Shown one piece after another: positions 27,690-35,745 of a stretch of DNA of 42,699 nucleotides. The notes below the pieces were generated by a model. The model searched no databases and had not been told where the DNA came from. It saw only the letters and a list, made by a program, of their open reading frames with translations. Each line of letters starts with the position of its first letter. Positions within the stretch are counted from its first letter, which is position 1. The DNA is from an uncultured beta proteobacterium. Lineage in GTDB: Bacteria; Pseudomonadota; Gammaproteobacteria; Burkholderiales; SG8-39. Made by a program: the position numbers and the translations under genes. The stretch covers positions 1 to 42,699 of the forward strand of contig CAIOLO010000065.1 of NCBI GenBank assembly GCA_903859155.1, given 5' to 3'.

Positions 27690-28114
27690 TAACGCGAAAA
27701 TACCTCAAGGCCGGGAAAGAAATAGCCGATTTCTGTGCGTGCGGTTTCTGCAGCGTCCGAGCCATGCACCGCGTTGGCGTCAATGCTGTCCGCAAAGTCC
27801 GCTCGTATCGTGCCTTTGGCAGCTTTCTTCGGATCGGTCGCCCCCATCAGGTCCCGGTTTTTCAGGATGGCGTCTTCGCCCTCCAGCACCTGCACCACGA
27901 TTGGACCGGAAATCATGAATTTGACCAGATCAGGGAAGAAAGGCCGTGCCCGATGAACCGCGTAGAAACCCTCGGCCTGCAGTGCCGACAACTGGGTCAT
28001 GCGCGCGGCCACCACCCTGAGTCCGGAGTTTTCGAATCGCGTAATTATTTGTCCGATGACGTTTTTTGCCACGGCATCGGGCTTAATGATGGATAGGGTT
28101 CTTTCAACAGCCAT
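27689..28114 (-). CDS. ndk: nucleoside diphosphate kinase
   Basis: A 141-residue enzyme that balances nucleoside triphosphates by phosphate transfer through an active-site histidine. It has the N-terminal [15 protein letters not shown], the loop [12 protein letters not shown], and [12 protein letters not shown] with the catalytic His117. Length and sequence are standard. ATG at 28114 has GGAG upstream. It is the first gene of the long minus-strand block and has its own promoter. Confidence 0.98.
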   Translation of the reverse strand: MAVERTLSIIKPDAVAKNVIGQIITRFENSGLRVVAARMTQLSALQAEGFYAVHRARPFFPDLVKFMISGPIVVQVLEGEDAILKNRDLMGATDPKKAAKGTIRADFADSIDANAVHGSDAAETARTEIGYFFPGLEVFSR

Positions 28115-28173
28115 CCTGATTCTCCAAGTTGCAAAACATAATGTGTCAGTTTTCAGTAGAAAACATGCCTAAC

Positions 28174-28202
28174 GTTATATTTTATCAGGGTTTTGCGGGC
28201 AA
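28174..28202 (-). promoter_or_regulatory. probable ndk promoter
   Basis: On the minus strand, -35 TTGCCC (28197-28202) and -10 TATAAC (28174-28179) are 17 bp apart, about 60 bp before the ndk ATG. Confidence 0.5.
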
Positions 28203-28299
28203 GTGGCTGCGCTCAGAAGATAACTTTTTCGGTCTTGGAGGCGATTGTGGCAGGCAATTTTCAAAACCGGGTCATTTAGTGAACCTGCCGGTCATCGGT

Positions 28300-28443
28300 T
28301 GGGATTTTGCAATTCTGAGTCAGGATGATCTACGCCATGTCAGCCTTCCTTCAGACACTGCGAGCCAACCTCGATTACAGTCTTATCCGCAGTCTGTTTC
28401 CTCCTCGATGCGCGGGGCCCCGAAGGGCACCCGCGTTTTTTTT
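28300..28443 (+). ncRNA. candidate Hfq-dependent small RNA
   Basis: The 428-bp gap between the divergent ndk and response-regulator genes contains a strong plus-strand terminator at 28411-28443 with no credible gene before it. The ndk gene runs the other way, so the terminator must end a plus-strand transcript from inside the gap. The pyrimidine-rich TTTCCTCCTC (28397-28406), complementary to Shine-Dalgarno sequences, sits just before the hairpin, a layout seen in several regulatory RNAs. The 5' end is unknown; the start given is arbitrary. An open frame at 28129-28449 has no family features and I do not count it as a gene. Confidence 0.4.
28411..28443 (+). terminator. strong Rho-independent terminator
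   Basis: CGCGGG (28411-28416) pairs with CCCGCG (28430-28435), and GCCC (28417-28420) pairs with GGGC (28425-28428). The loop is the stable tetraloop CGAA, with one bulged A (28429), followed by eight T (28436-28443). It ends a plus-strand transcript 100 bp before the response-regulator gene. Confidence 0.88.
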
Positions 28444-28542
28444 GCCTGACTGTTCCAGTCGCCTTTGCTGCGTACAGAAGGGCAGGTGCGCCAGGTGGTC
28501 GGCGTGGTAATCTCAACGCCCGATTTTTCAGGCGGCAAGATT

Positions 28543-29223
28543 ATGCGGGTCCTGCTCGTCGAGGATGACAAGGCTCTGGCAGACGGATTGAGTCGCACCT
28601 TGCGCGGATCCGGCTATGCCGTGGACCACGCCTCCAATGGCGAGCTGGCGTTGAAAGCGGCCGGCGAAGAAAATTTCGATCTGATCGTACTGGATATCGG
28701 CTTGCCCGGTATCAGCGGTTTCGAGGTACTGGAGCAGCTCAGAAAGAACCGGCACCTGGGCAGCATACTCATGCTCACCGCCCGCGATTCCGAAGCGGAC
28801 CGCGTCAAGGGCCTTGACCTGGGGGCCGATGATTATATTTCGAAGCCGTTTTCGCTTCCGGAATTTGAAGCCCGGGTGCGTGCGCTGATTCGCCGCAGCC
28901 AGGCGGTACACACCCCGGTGCTGTCTTTCGGCCGTTTGAAGCTGCATACCGTCGCCAAGCGCGCCCAGATTGACGAGGAGGACATCGACCTCACGCCGCG
29001 CGAATGGAGTGTCCTCGAATATCTCCTGATGCATGCCGGCCAGGTCATCAGCAAGGATCAGATGCTGCAGGCCTTGTGCAGCTGGGACTCCTCGCTCACG
29101 CACAACACCATCGAAGTCTACGTTTCGCGAATTCGCTCCAAGCTGGAAAAAGCGGAGATCAGCATCCGCACCGTCAGGGGTTTTGGCTACATGGTTGAAG
29201 ATCCCGATGCAGGCGCCCAGTAG
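28543..29223 (+). CDS. OmpR/PhoB-family response regulator
   Basis: A 226-residue two-component regulator. The receiver domain has the acidic pair in LLVEDDKAL, the phosphorylated Asp51 in LIVLDIGLPG, and the Lys of YISKPFSLPE. The C-terminal winged helix includes IDLTPREWSVLEYLLMHAGQ and NTIEVYVSRIRSKLEK. Its sequence is closest in style to the QseB/TctD group. I use ATG at 28543. The sensor-kinase gene begins inside its 3' end, so both are made together. The genes controlled are not evident from the neighbourhood. Confidence 0.93.
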   Translation: MRVLLVEDDKALADGLSRTLRGSGYAVDHASNGELALKAAGEENFDLIVLDIGLPGISGFEVLEQLRKNRHLGSILMLTARDSEADRVKGLDLGADDYISKPFSLPEFEARVRALIRRSQAVHTPVLSFGRLKLHTVAKRAQIDEEDIDLTPREWSVLEYLLMHAGQVISKDQMLQALCSWDSSLTHNTIEVYVSRIRSKLEKAEISIRTVRGFGYMVEDPDAGAQ

Positions 29224-30574
29224 CCTCAAAAAGCTGCTGACCCTCTGGCTGGTGGGACCGCTTCTGGCGCTTATCGTGGTGTCTGCGGTCCCGGGGTATT
29301 TCCTCGCGGTGCGGGCCGCCAACGATGCCTATGACAACGGCCTGCTCGACCCGGCGATTGCCATCGCCAACTATGTCCGCGAAAACGAGGATGACGTTCA
29401 GGTAACCGTGCCGCCAGCGGCAATCGAAGCGCTGCGTATCGATACCATCGACCGGATTTTCTTTCGGGTTACCGGCCCGGCGAACGACATGATTGCCGGC
29501 AACGCTTTCATTCCCCTGCCAGATCTGCCCATGGATACCACCGCGCAATCCCTCTACAGCACGGTGCTCGAAGGACAGGCGGTAAGGGTGGCCGCAATAT
29601 CGATTCCGCGCCGCAACGGTAATGTGCTGGTGCAGGTTGCCGAAACGACGCTGAAACGCGAGCGGCTGCTGCAAGACATTCTCGTGGGAGCACTCACGCC
29701 GGCAATTCTGGTTGCGGTCACCGCGGCCATTCTTTTCTGGTTCGGTATCCGGCGCAGCCTGCTGCCCCTGGCGCATCTGCGCGATGAGATCGAGCGTCGC
29801 TCCCCCAGCGACCTGGGCGCGGTGTCCGGAAGTGGCGCTCCGCTGGAGGTCCGACCGCTGGTTTTCGCAATCAACCAGCTTCTCGCGCGGCTCGAGCAGG
29901 CCCTGGAGGCCCAGCAACGCTTCATTGCCAATGCGGCGCATCAGCTGCGCACCCCGCTGGCCGGACTTCGCACCCATGTCGAGCTGATGCGCCGCGAAGC
30001 CGGCAAGAACGGGGCCAGCACCCTGATCGACATGATTTCAGGCGAAACCGAACGCGCCAGCCACCTGGCCAATCAATTACTCACACTGGCGCGGGCAGAA
30101 CCCGGCAGCAGCCTGCCCATCGCCCGCGTACCCGTCAATTTGCGCGAACTGGTATTCCAAAGCGTGCAGGCGTGGGTTCCCCGATCGCTGGTTCGCGATA
30201 TCGACCTGGGTTTTGACCTTGCCGATGCGCACACGCTGGGTGATCCTCAGCTGTTGCGCGAACTGCTGGCCAACCTTCTCGATAATGCGTTGATTCATAC
30301 GCCGCGAGGCGGACGGGTGACGGTGCGAACGCGGCGCGAGCAGGGCTTTGCCTTTCTGGAAATAGAAGACGATGGTCCGGGCATTCCGGAGTCGGAAAGG
30401 CAGCGTGTCTTTGAACGCTTTTATCGTCTCCCCGGGACCACCACAGAAGGGGGTGGACTGGGCCTGGCGATTGTTCACGAAATCGCTGACCGGCACCAAG
30501 CCAGCGTCAAGCTGCTGACCCCGCCCTCCGGACACGGGCTTCTGGTGCGAGTCAGTTTTTCCGAGTACGAATAA
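29207..30574 (+). CDS. sensor histidine kinase (QseC/TctE type)
   Basis: A 455-residue membrane sensor. A first membrane helix (about 10-34) and a second (about 159-180) enclose a periplasmic domain of about 120 residues similar to the sensor kinase N-terminal region of TctE-like proteins. The dimerisation box IANAAHQLRTPLAGLRTHVE carries the phosphorylated His245. The ATPase domain has the N box (LLANLLDNALIHTP), G1 DDGPGIP and G2 GGGLGLAIV. ATG at 29207 overlaps the response regulator by 17 bp. The signal sensed is unknown. Confidence 0.92.
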   Translation: MQAPSSLKKLLTLWLVGPLLALIVVSAVPGYFLAVRAANDAYDNGLLDPAIAIANYVRENEDDVQVTVPPAAIEALRIDTIDRIFFRVTGPANDMIAGNAFIPLPDLPMDTTAQSLYSTVLEGQAVRVAAISIPRRNGNVLVQVAETTLKRERLLQDILVGALTPAILVAVTAAILFWFGIRRSLLPLAHLRDEIERRSPSDLGAVSGSGAPLEVRPLVFAINQLLARLEQALEAQQRFIANAAHQLRTPLAGLRTHVELMRREAGKNGASTLIDMISGETERASHLANQLLTLARAEPGSSLPIARVPVNLRELVFQSVQAWVPRSLVRDIDLGFDLADAHTLGDPQLLRELLANLLDNALIHTPRGGRVTVRTRREQGFAFLEIEDDGPGIPESERQRVFERFYRLPGTTTEGGGLGLAIVHEIADRHQASVKLLTPPSGHGLLVRVSFSEYE

Positions 30575-30615
30575 GCGCCACGCATTGCATCAACCCGGGT
30601 GCGCAACCGCCGGAG

Positions 30616-31980
30616 CTAGGCGAAATGCTGCCAGGACACGATCAAGCCGCGCTCCGCCGGCATCGCGCGCCATTGGCAATCCTCGCCCAGACCGGGGACG
30701 CATACCAGCTGTTCGCCGCAATACAACAGTGGCTGGCGCTCCCGCAGCCATGGCGGCACCCCCTTCTCCTGCCATAGGTTTTTGAGTGTTCGCCGCGGCC
30801 GTCGCGGGTCGATGCGAAGTCGTTCACCGCCGCGGCGCAGCCGCACCGTGACCGCAGCAGAACGCAGCTTTTCCACGCTGAGGCCTCTGCCTTCCTCCGG
30901 CCTGAAATTCAGGAATCCGTGCAGTGCCATCAATGGCAGGCAGGCTTCGCCGTTCCAGGATACCGGGTCCTGCTGGGGCGATTTCTCCGCGCGCTGCCTT
31001 TCTATGAATATCCTCGCACGGTAGCGCTGCAGGGCGTATCCGTTCCACTCCACGCAGATATTACCGTCCTTGCGCGGCTCCTGGATCTGCTTCCATATCT
31101 CGCGGATACGCGAGTATCCGGGCAGCGGAATGCCACGCTGATTGCAATAGGCACGCAAGGCATTGCGCGCGCGCGCGTCGCCCAGAGCTCGCAGTCCGGG
31201 AAGGTCCAGGCCGCCGTCTTTTTCCAGCGGCGCGATATCCTGCCGGCCGAGCGTATCGAGCAATTCGGCAGCCTCCGCCAGGATGCCCGCCGATCGCGCC
31301 ATGACCCTGGTGGCGTGCGCATGGCGATTCACAATGGCGGGCAGGACCCGATGACGCAGAAAATTGCGCTCCAATTCGACATTTGAATTGCTCTCGTCCT
31401 CCACCCACTCCAGAGCGCGCCTTTGCACAAAATTTTCGATGTCGGCGCGGCTCAGTTCCAGCATGGGTCTGAGGACACGCGCCTGCCCGCTCAGGGCGTC
31501 GGTAAAAAAAGTGCCTGCCGCCATTCCCGACAGGCCCGCCGGACCGGCGCCCCGCAGCAATTGAAGCAACAAGGTCTCCGCCTGGTCGTCTCGGTGTTGC
31601 GCGAGCAGCAGAAAATCGGCCTGGTGCCGGCGCAGCGCCGACCAGCGCGCCGCGCGCGCCGCCCCCTCCGGTCCGAGATGGCGGAAGGCGGAAATATCCA
31701 CCTTCTCCACCGCGACCGGTATGCCCAGCTGCTCGCACAATTGCCGGCAGAAGTTCGCCCAATCGGCCGCATTCGGACTGATGCCGTGATTGATATGTAC
31801 GGCCCTGACCGAGAAGCGCAGCGGCACCGAAAGCTCCGCCAGAATATGCAGCAGGCTGACCGAATCGATTCCGCCGGACAACCCCAGCACCAGATGAGCG
31901 CCGGGGAACAGGAACTCGCGCAATTGGGCGGCGACATGCGCCACCAGATCAGCGCGCGGCGAGTTCCTTGAACTTTCCAT
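30616..31980 (-). CDS. tilS: tRNA(Ile)-lysidine synthetase
   Basis: A 454-residue enzyme that adds lysine to C34 of tRNA-Ile(CAU), so that it reads AUA. The ATP-binding PP-loop SGGIDS is at 35-40. [17 protein letters not shown] and [20 protein letters not shown] are the conserved catalytic segments, and TilS-specific domains fill the C-terminal half. The ATG at 31980 lies 32 bp inside the 3' end of accA, so the two genes are translationally coupled. The accA-tilS pairing is common in Betaproteobacteria. Confidence 0.95.
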   Translation of the reverse strand: MESSRNSPRADLVAHVAAQLREFLFPGAHLVLGLSGGIDSVSLLHILAELSVPLRFSVRAVHINHGISPNAADWANFCRQLCEQLGIPVAVEKVDISAFRHLGPEGAARAARWSALRRHQADFLLLAQHRDDQAETLLLQLLRGAGPAGLSGMAAGTFFTDALSGQARVLRPMLELSRADIENFVQRRALEWVEDESNSNVELERNFLRHRVLPAIVNRHAHATRVMARSAGILAEAAELLDTLGRQDIAPLEKDGGLDLPGLRALGDARARNALRAYCNQRGIPLPGYSRIREIWKQIQEPRKDGNICVEWNGYALQRYRARIFIERQRAEKSPQQDPVSWNGEACLPLMALHGFLNFRPEEGRGLSVEKLRSAAVTVRLRRGGERLRIDPRRPRRTLKNLWQEKGVPPWLRERQPLLYCGEQLVCVPGLGEDCQWRAMPAERGLIVSWQHFA

Positions 31981-32917
31981 AGCCCATCAGGCGTTCAAAC
32001 CTTTCGTCAACCAGTTCGGCGGTGCTCTTGCCTGTGAGACTTTTCAAGACATCCTGCAGCGCCTTTTTGACGTTCTGCGCCGCCACCACCGGTTCGCGAT
32101 GAGCGCCACCCACCGGTTCCGCAATGATTCTGTCGATCAGGCCGAGCGTCTTCAGCCGGCTGGAGGTGATGCCCAGAGTTTCGGCCGCTTCGGGAGCTCT
32201 TTCCGCGCTTTTCCAGAGGATCGATGCGCATCCTTCCGGCGAGATGACGGAATAAGTCGCGTATTGCAGCATCATCACCACGTCGCCAACAGCGACGGCA
32301 AGCGCCCCGCCCGACCCGCCCTCGCCGATGACGATGCTCACAATGGGAACCTTGAGTTCTGCCATCACGTACAAGCTGCGTCCGATGGCTTCCGATTGCC
32401 CGCGCTCTTCGGCCCCGATTCCCGGATAGGCGCCGGGGGTATCGATGAAGGTGACCACCGGCATGGCAAACTTTTCGGCAAGGCGCATCAGGCGCATTGC
32501 TTTGCGGTACCCCTCAGGCCGGGGCATGCCGAAATTGCGCAGGATCTTTTCCTTGGTATCGCGCCCTTTCTGATGACCGATGACCATCACCGACTGGCCG
32601 CCAAAGCGTGCCAACCCGCCTACGATCGAATAATCATCCGCATATGACCGGTCGCCGTGCATCTCCTCGAATTCGGTAAAGAGTTCGGCGACGTAATCGA
32701 GCGTGTAAGGGCGCTGGGGGTGACGCGCCACCTGGGACACCTGCCAGGGGGTGAGCTTGCCATAAAGTTCCTTCGTCAGTGCCAGGCTTTTCTTCTGCAG
32801 GCGCTGTATTTCGTCCGAAATATCGACTGCAGAGTCGTCCTGAACATAGCGCAGTTCCTCGATCTTGGCTTCAAGCTCCGCGATCGGCTGTTCGAAATCC
32901 AGGAAGGATAATTTCAC
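31949..32917 (-). CDS. accA: acetyl-CoA carboxylase, carboxyltransferase alpha subunit
   Basis: A 322-residue subunit that, with AccD, transfers CO2 from biotin to acetyl-CoA for fatty-acid synthesis. Family blocks are present: [19 protein letters not shown] at the N-terminus, [18 protein letters not shown] and [17 protein letters not shown] in the crotonase-like core, and [18 protein letters not shown]. The start is a GTG at 32917 with no strong ribosome-binding site. The remnant of a glycosylase gene lies just upstream. Confidence 0.97.
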   Translation of the reverse strand: MKLSFLDFEQPIAELEAKIEELRYVQDDSAVDISDEIQRLQKKSLALTKELYGKLTPWQVSQVARHPQRPYTLDYVAELFTEFEEMHGDRSYADDYSIVGGLARFGGQSVMVIGHQKGRDTKEKILRNFGMPRPEGYRKAMRLMRLAEKFAMPVVTFIDTPGAYPGIGAEERGQSEAIGRSLYVMAELKVPIVSIVIGEGGSGGALAVAVGDVVMMLQYATYSVISPEGCASILWKSAERAPEAAETLGITSSRLKTLGLIDRIIAEPVGGAHREPVVAAQNVKKALQDVLKSLTGKSTAELVDERFERLMGYGKFKELAAR

Positions 32918-33004
32918 GTGGGCGCTGGTCGCCGGAAGCGGCGCTTTGATGCAGACCCGCCGATTTTAGCCGATTCGATCGACTGGAAATGCCGCGCTCG
33001 ATAT

Positions 33005-33159
33005 TCAAGCGGGACGGGATCGAGGCTGCGCCACAAATACCGGGTGGCGGCGGAACACCACGGGACCCAGTTGGCCGCAAGGGTGCGAATGATCGCGCCG
33101 AGGACCGGATCGCGGCGCGCCAGGGCGCGCTTGGGCCTGGGCCGGTAATCGGGAACCAC
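33005..33159 (-). pseudogene. remnant of an AlkA-like DNA-3-methyladenine glycosylase
   Basis: One minus-strand frame reads VVPDYRPRPKRALARRDPVL followed by GAIIRTLAANWVP. After a shift of frame it continues VVFRRHPVFVAQPRSR to a stop at 33005. Joined, this resembles the N-terminus of HhH-GPD glycosylases (DY...A...LARRDPVL..LI......P..RR.PF..LARSI.GQQ). The hairpin and catalytic Asp are absent, so no enzyme is made. Such a gene often lies next to accA in related genomes, as far as I recall. Confidence 0.5.
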
Positions 33160-33755
33160 TAGGAAGCGGCCGGCGCGCCTGCCAGATCCAGCACGCGGCT
33201 GAACGCAGAAACATGGGGCTTGAGGAACTCCATCTGGTCCAAAAGTATGCGTCGATTGGTGAGAATCAGATATTCCGCCTTGTTGGGGACATAGGGCGCA
33301 TACAAAAGCTCGAGCCCCGACTCCTCCGGCGTGCGATTGCGCTTCAGGCCATTGCAATGGCGGCAGGCGGTTACCACGTTCATCCAGGTATCCTTGCCGC
33401 CCCTGGATACCGGTGTGACATGGTCGCGTGTCAGCCGCAAAAAACTGCCCTGATCGCCACAGTAGGCGCACAGGTGCCGGTCGCGCCGGAATAATTCGCG
33501 GTTGCTGAGCGGTGGGATTCGCTTGAATCCCTGCATCGCCATCGCCTTGCCCTTGATGGCGATGATCGAGTGCGAGGTAATGCTCGAACGCAGCCCGGTC
33601 GCCCTGCTGATGCCGCCATGGACTGTGAAAGCCGCTTCACCCAGTGTCCACGACACCAGATTTTTCGCATAATAAAAACACGCCTGCTGCCAGGACACCC
33701 AGCGGTTGGGCGTACCGCTGTTGTCCAGCGTCAGAATGAGTGGAACGTCAGTCAT
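33159..33755 (-). CDS. HNH endonuclease family protein
   Basis: A 198-residue protein with a zinc-ribbon HNH domain in its middle. LCAYCGD gives the first Cys pair, LTRDHVTPVSRGGKDTWMNV carries the catalytic DH and Asn, and TACRHCNGLKRNRTPEE supplies the second Cys pair. The N-terminal 70 residues (WVSWQQACFYYAKNLVSWTL) are characteristic of a widespread, single-copy betaproteobacterial HNH protein of unknown role. It may be a house gene rather than a restriction enzyme. ATG at 33755 is used. Confidence 0.9.
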   Translation of the reverse strand: MTDVPLILTLDNSGTPNRWVSWQQACFYYAKNLVSWTLGEAAFTVHGGISRATGLRSSITSHSIIAIKGKAMAMQGFKRIPPLSNRELFRRDRHLCAYCGDQGSFLRLTRDHVTPVSRGGKDTWMNVVTACRHCNGLKRNRTPEESGLELLYAPYVPNKAEYLILTNRRILLDQMEFLKPHVSAFSRVLDLAGAPAAS

Positions 33756-33870
33756 GCCGGTTCGGGTCCCTCGCTATTTGCAATCGGGCGTAATTCTGGG
33801 CGAATCCGAAAAAACTTTTCCAAACAAACGCATACGCGCAATTGTGCCGCAAATATCGAGCTTTGAAAAT

Positions 33871-33912
33871 ATCCTTGCTGGTCAATCCTTGCTGGTCAAT
33901 CCTTACTGGTCA
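33871..33912 (+). repeat. 14-bp tandem repeat, three copies
   Basis: ATCCTTGCTGGTCA occurs at 33871-33884 and 33885-33898 without change, and at 33899-33912 with one change (G to A). The changed copy supplies the TAA stop of the glycosyltransferase gene; the unchanged copies read CAA at that place. Confidence 0.92.
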
Positions 33913-35636
33913 ATGCGCTGGCACCAGGCTTGCCAGATATCGCGGTAACGGCGCTCCAGTTCGGCGACGAAGCCGCGCTGATCGAGTAGCGGCGCTGAAA
34001 CCAGACGATCCCGTAACGAATGCCTGACCCGTTGCAATGCCGGCAGATCCGCGGCGAGCGCCTTCGCCTTTTCGATAAATTGTTCTTCGCTTGCAGCCAC
34101 CCACTCGGGAAAACCGGCATTGTTGAGCAGGCTCAGCCCGGCGCGTGAAACGAAGACATTTCCCGACAGCGAGATCACGGGCACTCCCATCCACAGCGTT
34201 TCACTGGTGGTTGCGCCACCATTGCAGGGAAATGAATCCAGCGCAATGTCGACGCCTTCCAGCAAACTCCAGAAGCCGCGTCGGCCGGTATTTTCCGCGA
34301 ATGTCACGCGCTCGGGGGCAACGCCATTTTTTTCAAATTCAGCCAGCAGGCGCGCCCGCGCCTCGCTTTGCGGCACGGTGGCCAGCACCAGTCGTGATCT
34401 GTCGACCTCCCGCAGCAGGCGGGACCACAGGGCCACCGTACGCGGCGCCAGTTTGAGCATCGAATTGGGCGAAGCGAAAGTCACCTGCCCCGTGCTCATT
34501 GCTGGCAGCGGTGACACCGGCGGCATGCCCGGCGGCGGTTGAAAGCACCACAGACAGCGCATGCGCACCAGTTGCTCGCTGTAATCACAATCCACCCCCG
34601 GCGGATCCGCAAAGGCGTCGGTCAGGCGATAGCCTACAGCCGCCATTCCCAGGGTCCCCGGATAGCCCAGCCAGGTGACCTGCAGCGGCGCCGGCTGCAA
34701 GGCAAAGGTGCCCAGGCGGTTGCCAACGCTCATCCCCGACAGGTCCACCATGATGTCGATGCCGTCAGCGCGTATCTGCTGTGCGAGCGCGGCGTCCTTG
34801 AGCGAACGCACGTCGCGCCACGCGTCGCTCAATGCCCTGAGGTTTCCGGTTTCGCCGTCGTCCCGGCCATTGTTCGAATAGCAGGTGACGTGAAAGGCAT
34901 TGCGGTCGTGGCCCTGCAGCACCGGGGCGATGAAGGCGGCGGCGGCGTGGTCGCGCAAGTCCGCGGAGACATAGGCTATGCGCAGCTTGCGTTCGGGGTC
35001 GGGCCGGTTGGAATGGCGCACGGTCGCCACCGCGGGATAGGCCCGCGCCGACCAGGCGCGGTGCGCGCGAAGCACCTCGGCGAGCGGCGCACCCGAACGC
35101 AGCAGAAAAAACAAATAACCCGTGTTGGCGCGTTTGAAATCCGGATCCGCGACGATCGCCTGCCGGTAGGCCTGCAGCGCTTCGTCCATGCGCCAGCACG
35201 ACTCGAGGGTGAGCGCGCGACTGTGCAAGGCCGGCGCGTGCGAGGGCGCCATCGCCAGCGCCTCGTCGCACAGTCTCAAGGCGACATCGAAGTGGCCGGC
35301 ACGTCGGTGCATCTCGGCGGCGTTGCTCAGAGTGCGCGGCTGGCGGGCGGTTGCCTCCAGTGCCGCGTCAAAACAGCGGCAGGCGCGCTCGTCCTCACCG
35401 GTTTCCAGGGCGACCAGGCCCAGCACCTCCTGCGCTCCGGCGAATCCCGGGTCGTGTTCGAGCAAGTCCTCGCACAATGCGGCCGCAGCCGCATAGTTCT
35501 TGTTCTTCAGATGCGCAATGGCGGCATCCAGCAGACGCCGGGCATCCGGCAGGAGATCCAGTCCGTCCGGCGCCTCGTAGCCGGCGTCCGGCCTGGCTGT
35601 GCGACGAAACAGCTGCCGTAATAGCGAAATCAGCAT
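33903..35636 (-). CDS. TPR and SPINDLY-type O-GlcNAc transferase homologue
   Basis: A 577-residue protein of the GT41 (SPINDLY/OGT) family. About four TPR units fill residues 33-165 (KNYAAAAALCEDLLEHDPGF, FDVALRLCDEALAMAPSHAP). The GT41 domain begins RKLRIAYVSADLRDHAAAAF with the conserved His230. It continues through QPAPLQVTWLGYPGTLGMAA and ends with ALDSFPCNGGATTSETLWMG and GVPVISLSGNVFVSRAG, the nucleotide-sugar site. The motif usually DLSGHT.GNR is DLSGMSVGNR here, so a His is Met302. The acceptor is unknown; bacterial members modify proteins or glycans. The stop codon falls in a 14-bp tandem repeat. Confidence 0.88.
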   Translation of the reverse strand: MLISLLRQLFRRTARPDAGYEAPDGLDLLPDARRLLDAAIAHLKNKNYAAAAALCEDLLEHDPGFAGAQEVLGLVALETGEDERACRCFDAALEATARQPRTLSNAAEMHRRAGHFDVALRLCDEALAMAPSHAPALHSRALTLESCWRMDEALQAYRQAIVADPDFKRANTGYLFFLLRSGAPLAEVLRAHRAWSARAYPAVATVRHSNRPDPERKLRIAYVSADLRDHAAAAFIAPVLQGHDRNAFHVTCYSNNGRDDGETGNLRALSDAWRDVRSLKDAALAQQIRADGIDIMVDLSGMSVGNRLGTFALQPAPLQVTWLGYPGTLGMAAVGYRLTDAFADPPGVDCDYSEQLVRMRCLWCFQPPPGMPPVSPLPAMSTGQVTFASPNSMLKLAPRTVALWSRLLREVDRSRLVLATVPQSEARARLLAEFEKNGVAPERVTFAENTGRRGFWSLLEGVDIALDSFPCNGGATTSETLWMGVPVISLSGNVFVSRAGLSLLNNAGFPEWVAASEEQFIEKAKALAADLPALQRVRHSLRDRLVSAPLLDQRGFVAELERRYRDIWQAWCQRIDQ

Positions 35637-35745
35637 GACACCGCCGATCGCCCATCACACGAGTATTGCAAAGAACATCTCCATGAAACGAAATGACGCC
35701 GGATGCGGCACAATCGGTATCGTGCCTAGCGGGACAGCATAGCCG

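Noticed and set aside
28129-28449. 106-codon plus-strand frame between ndk and the response regulator
   Set aside because: Runs through the terminator hairpin and its T tract, with no ribosome-binding site and no protein-like features.
32914-33471. 185-codon minus-strand frame overlapping the HNH gene
   Set aside because: Its first part is an out-of-frame reading of the HNH gene. Only the later part has meaning, as the glycosylase remnant, which is reported instead.
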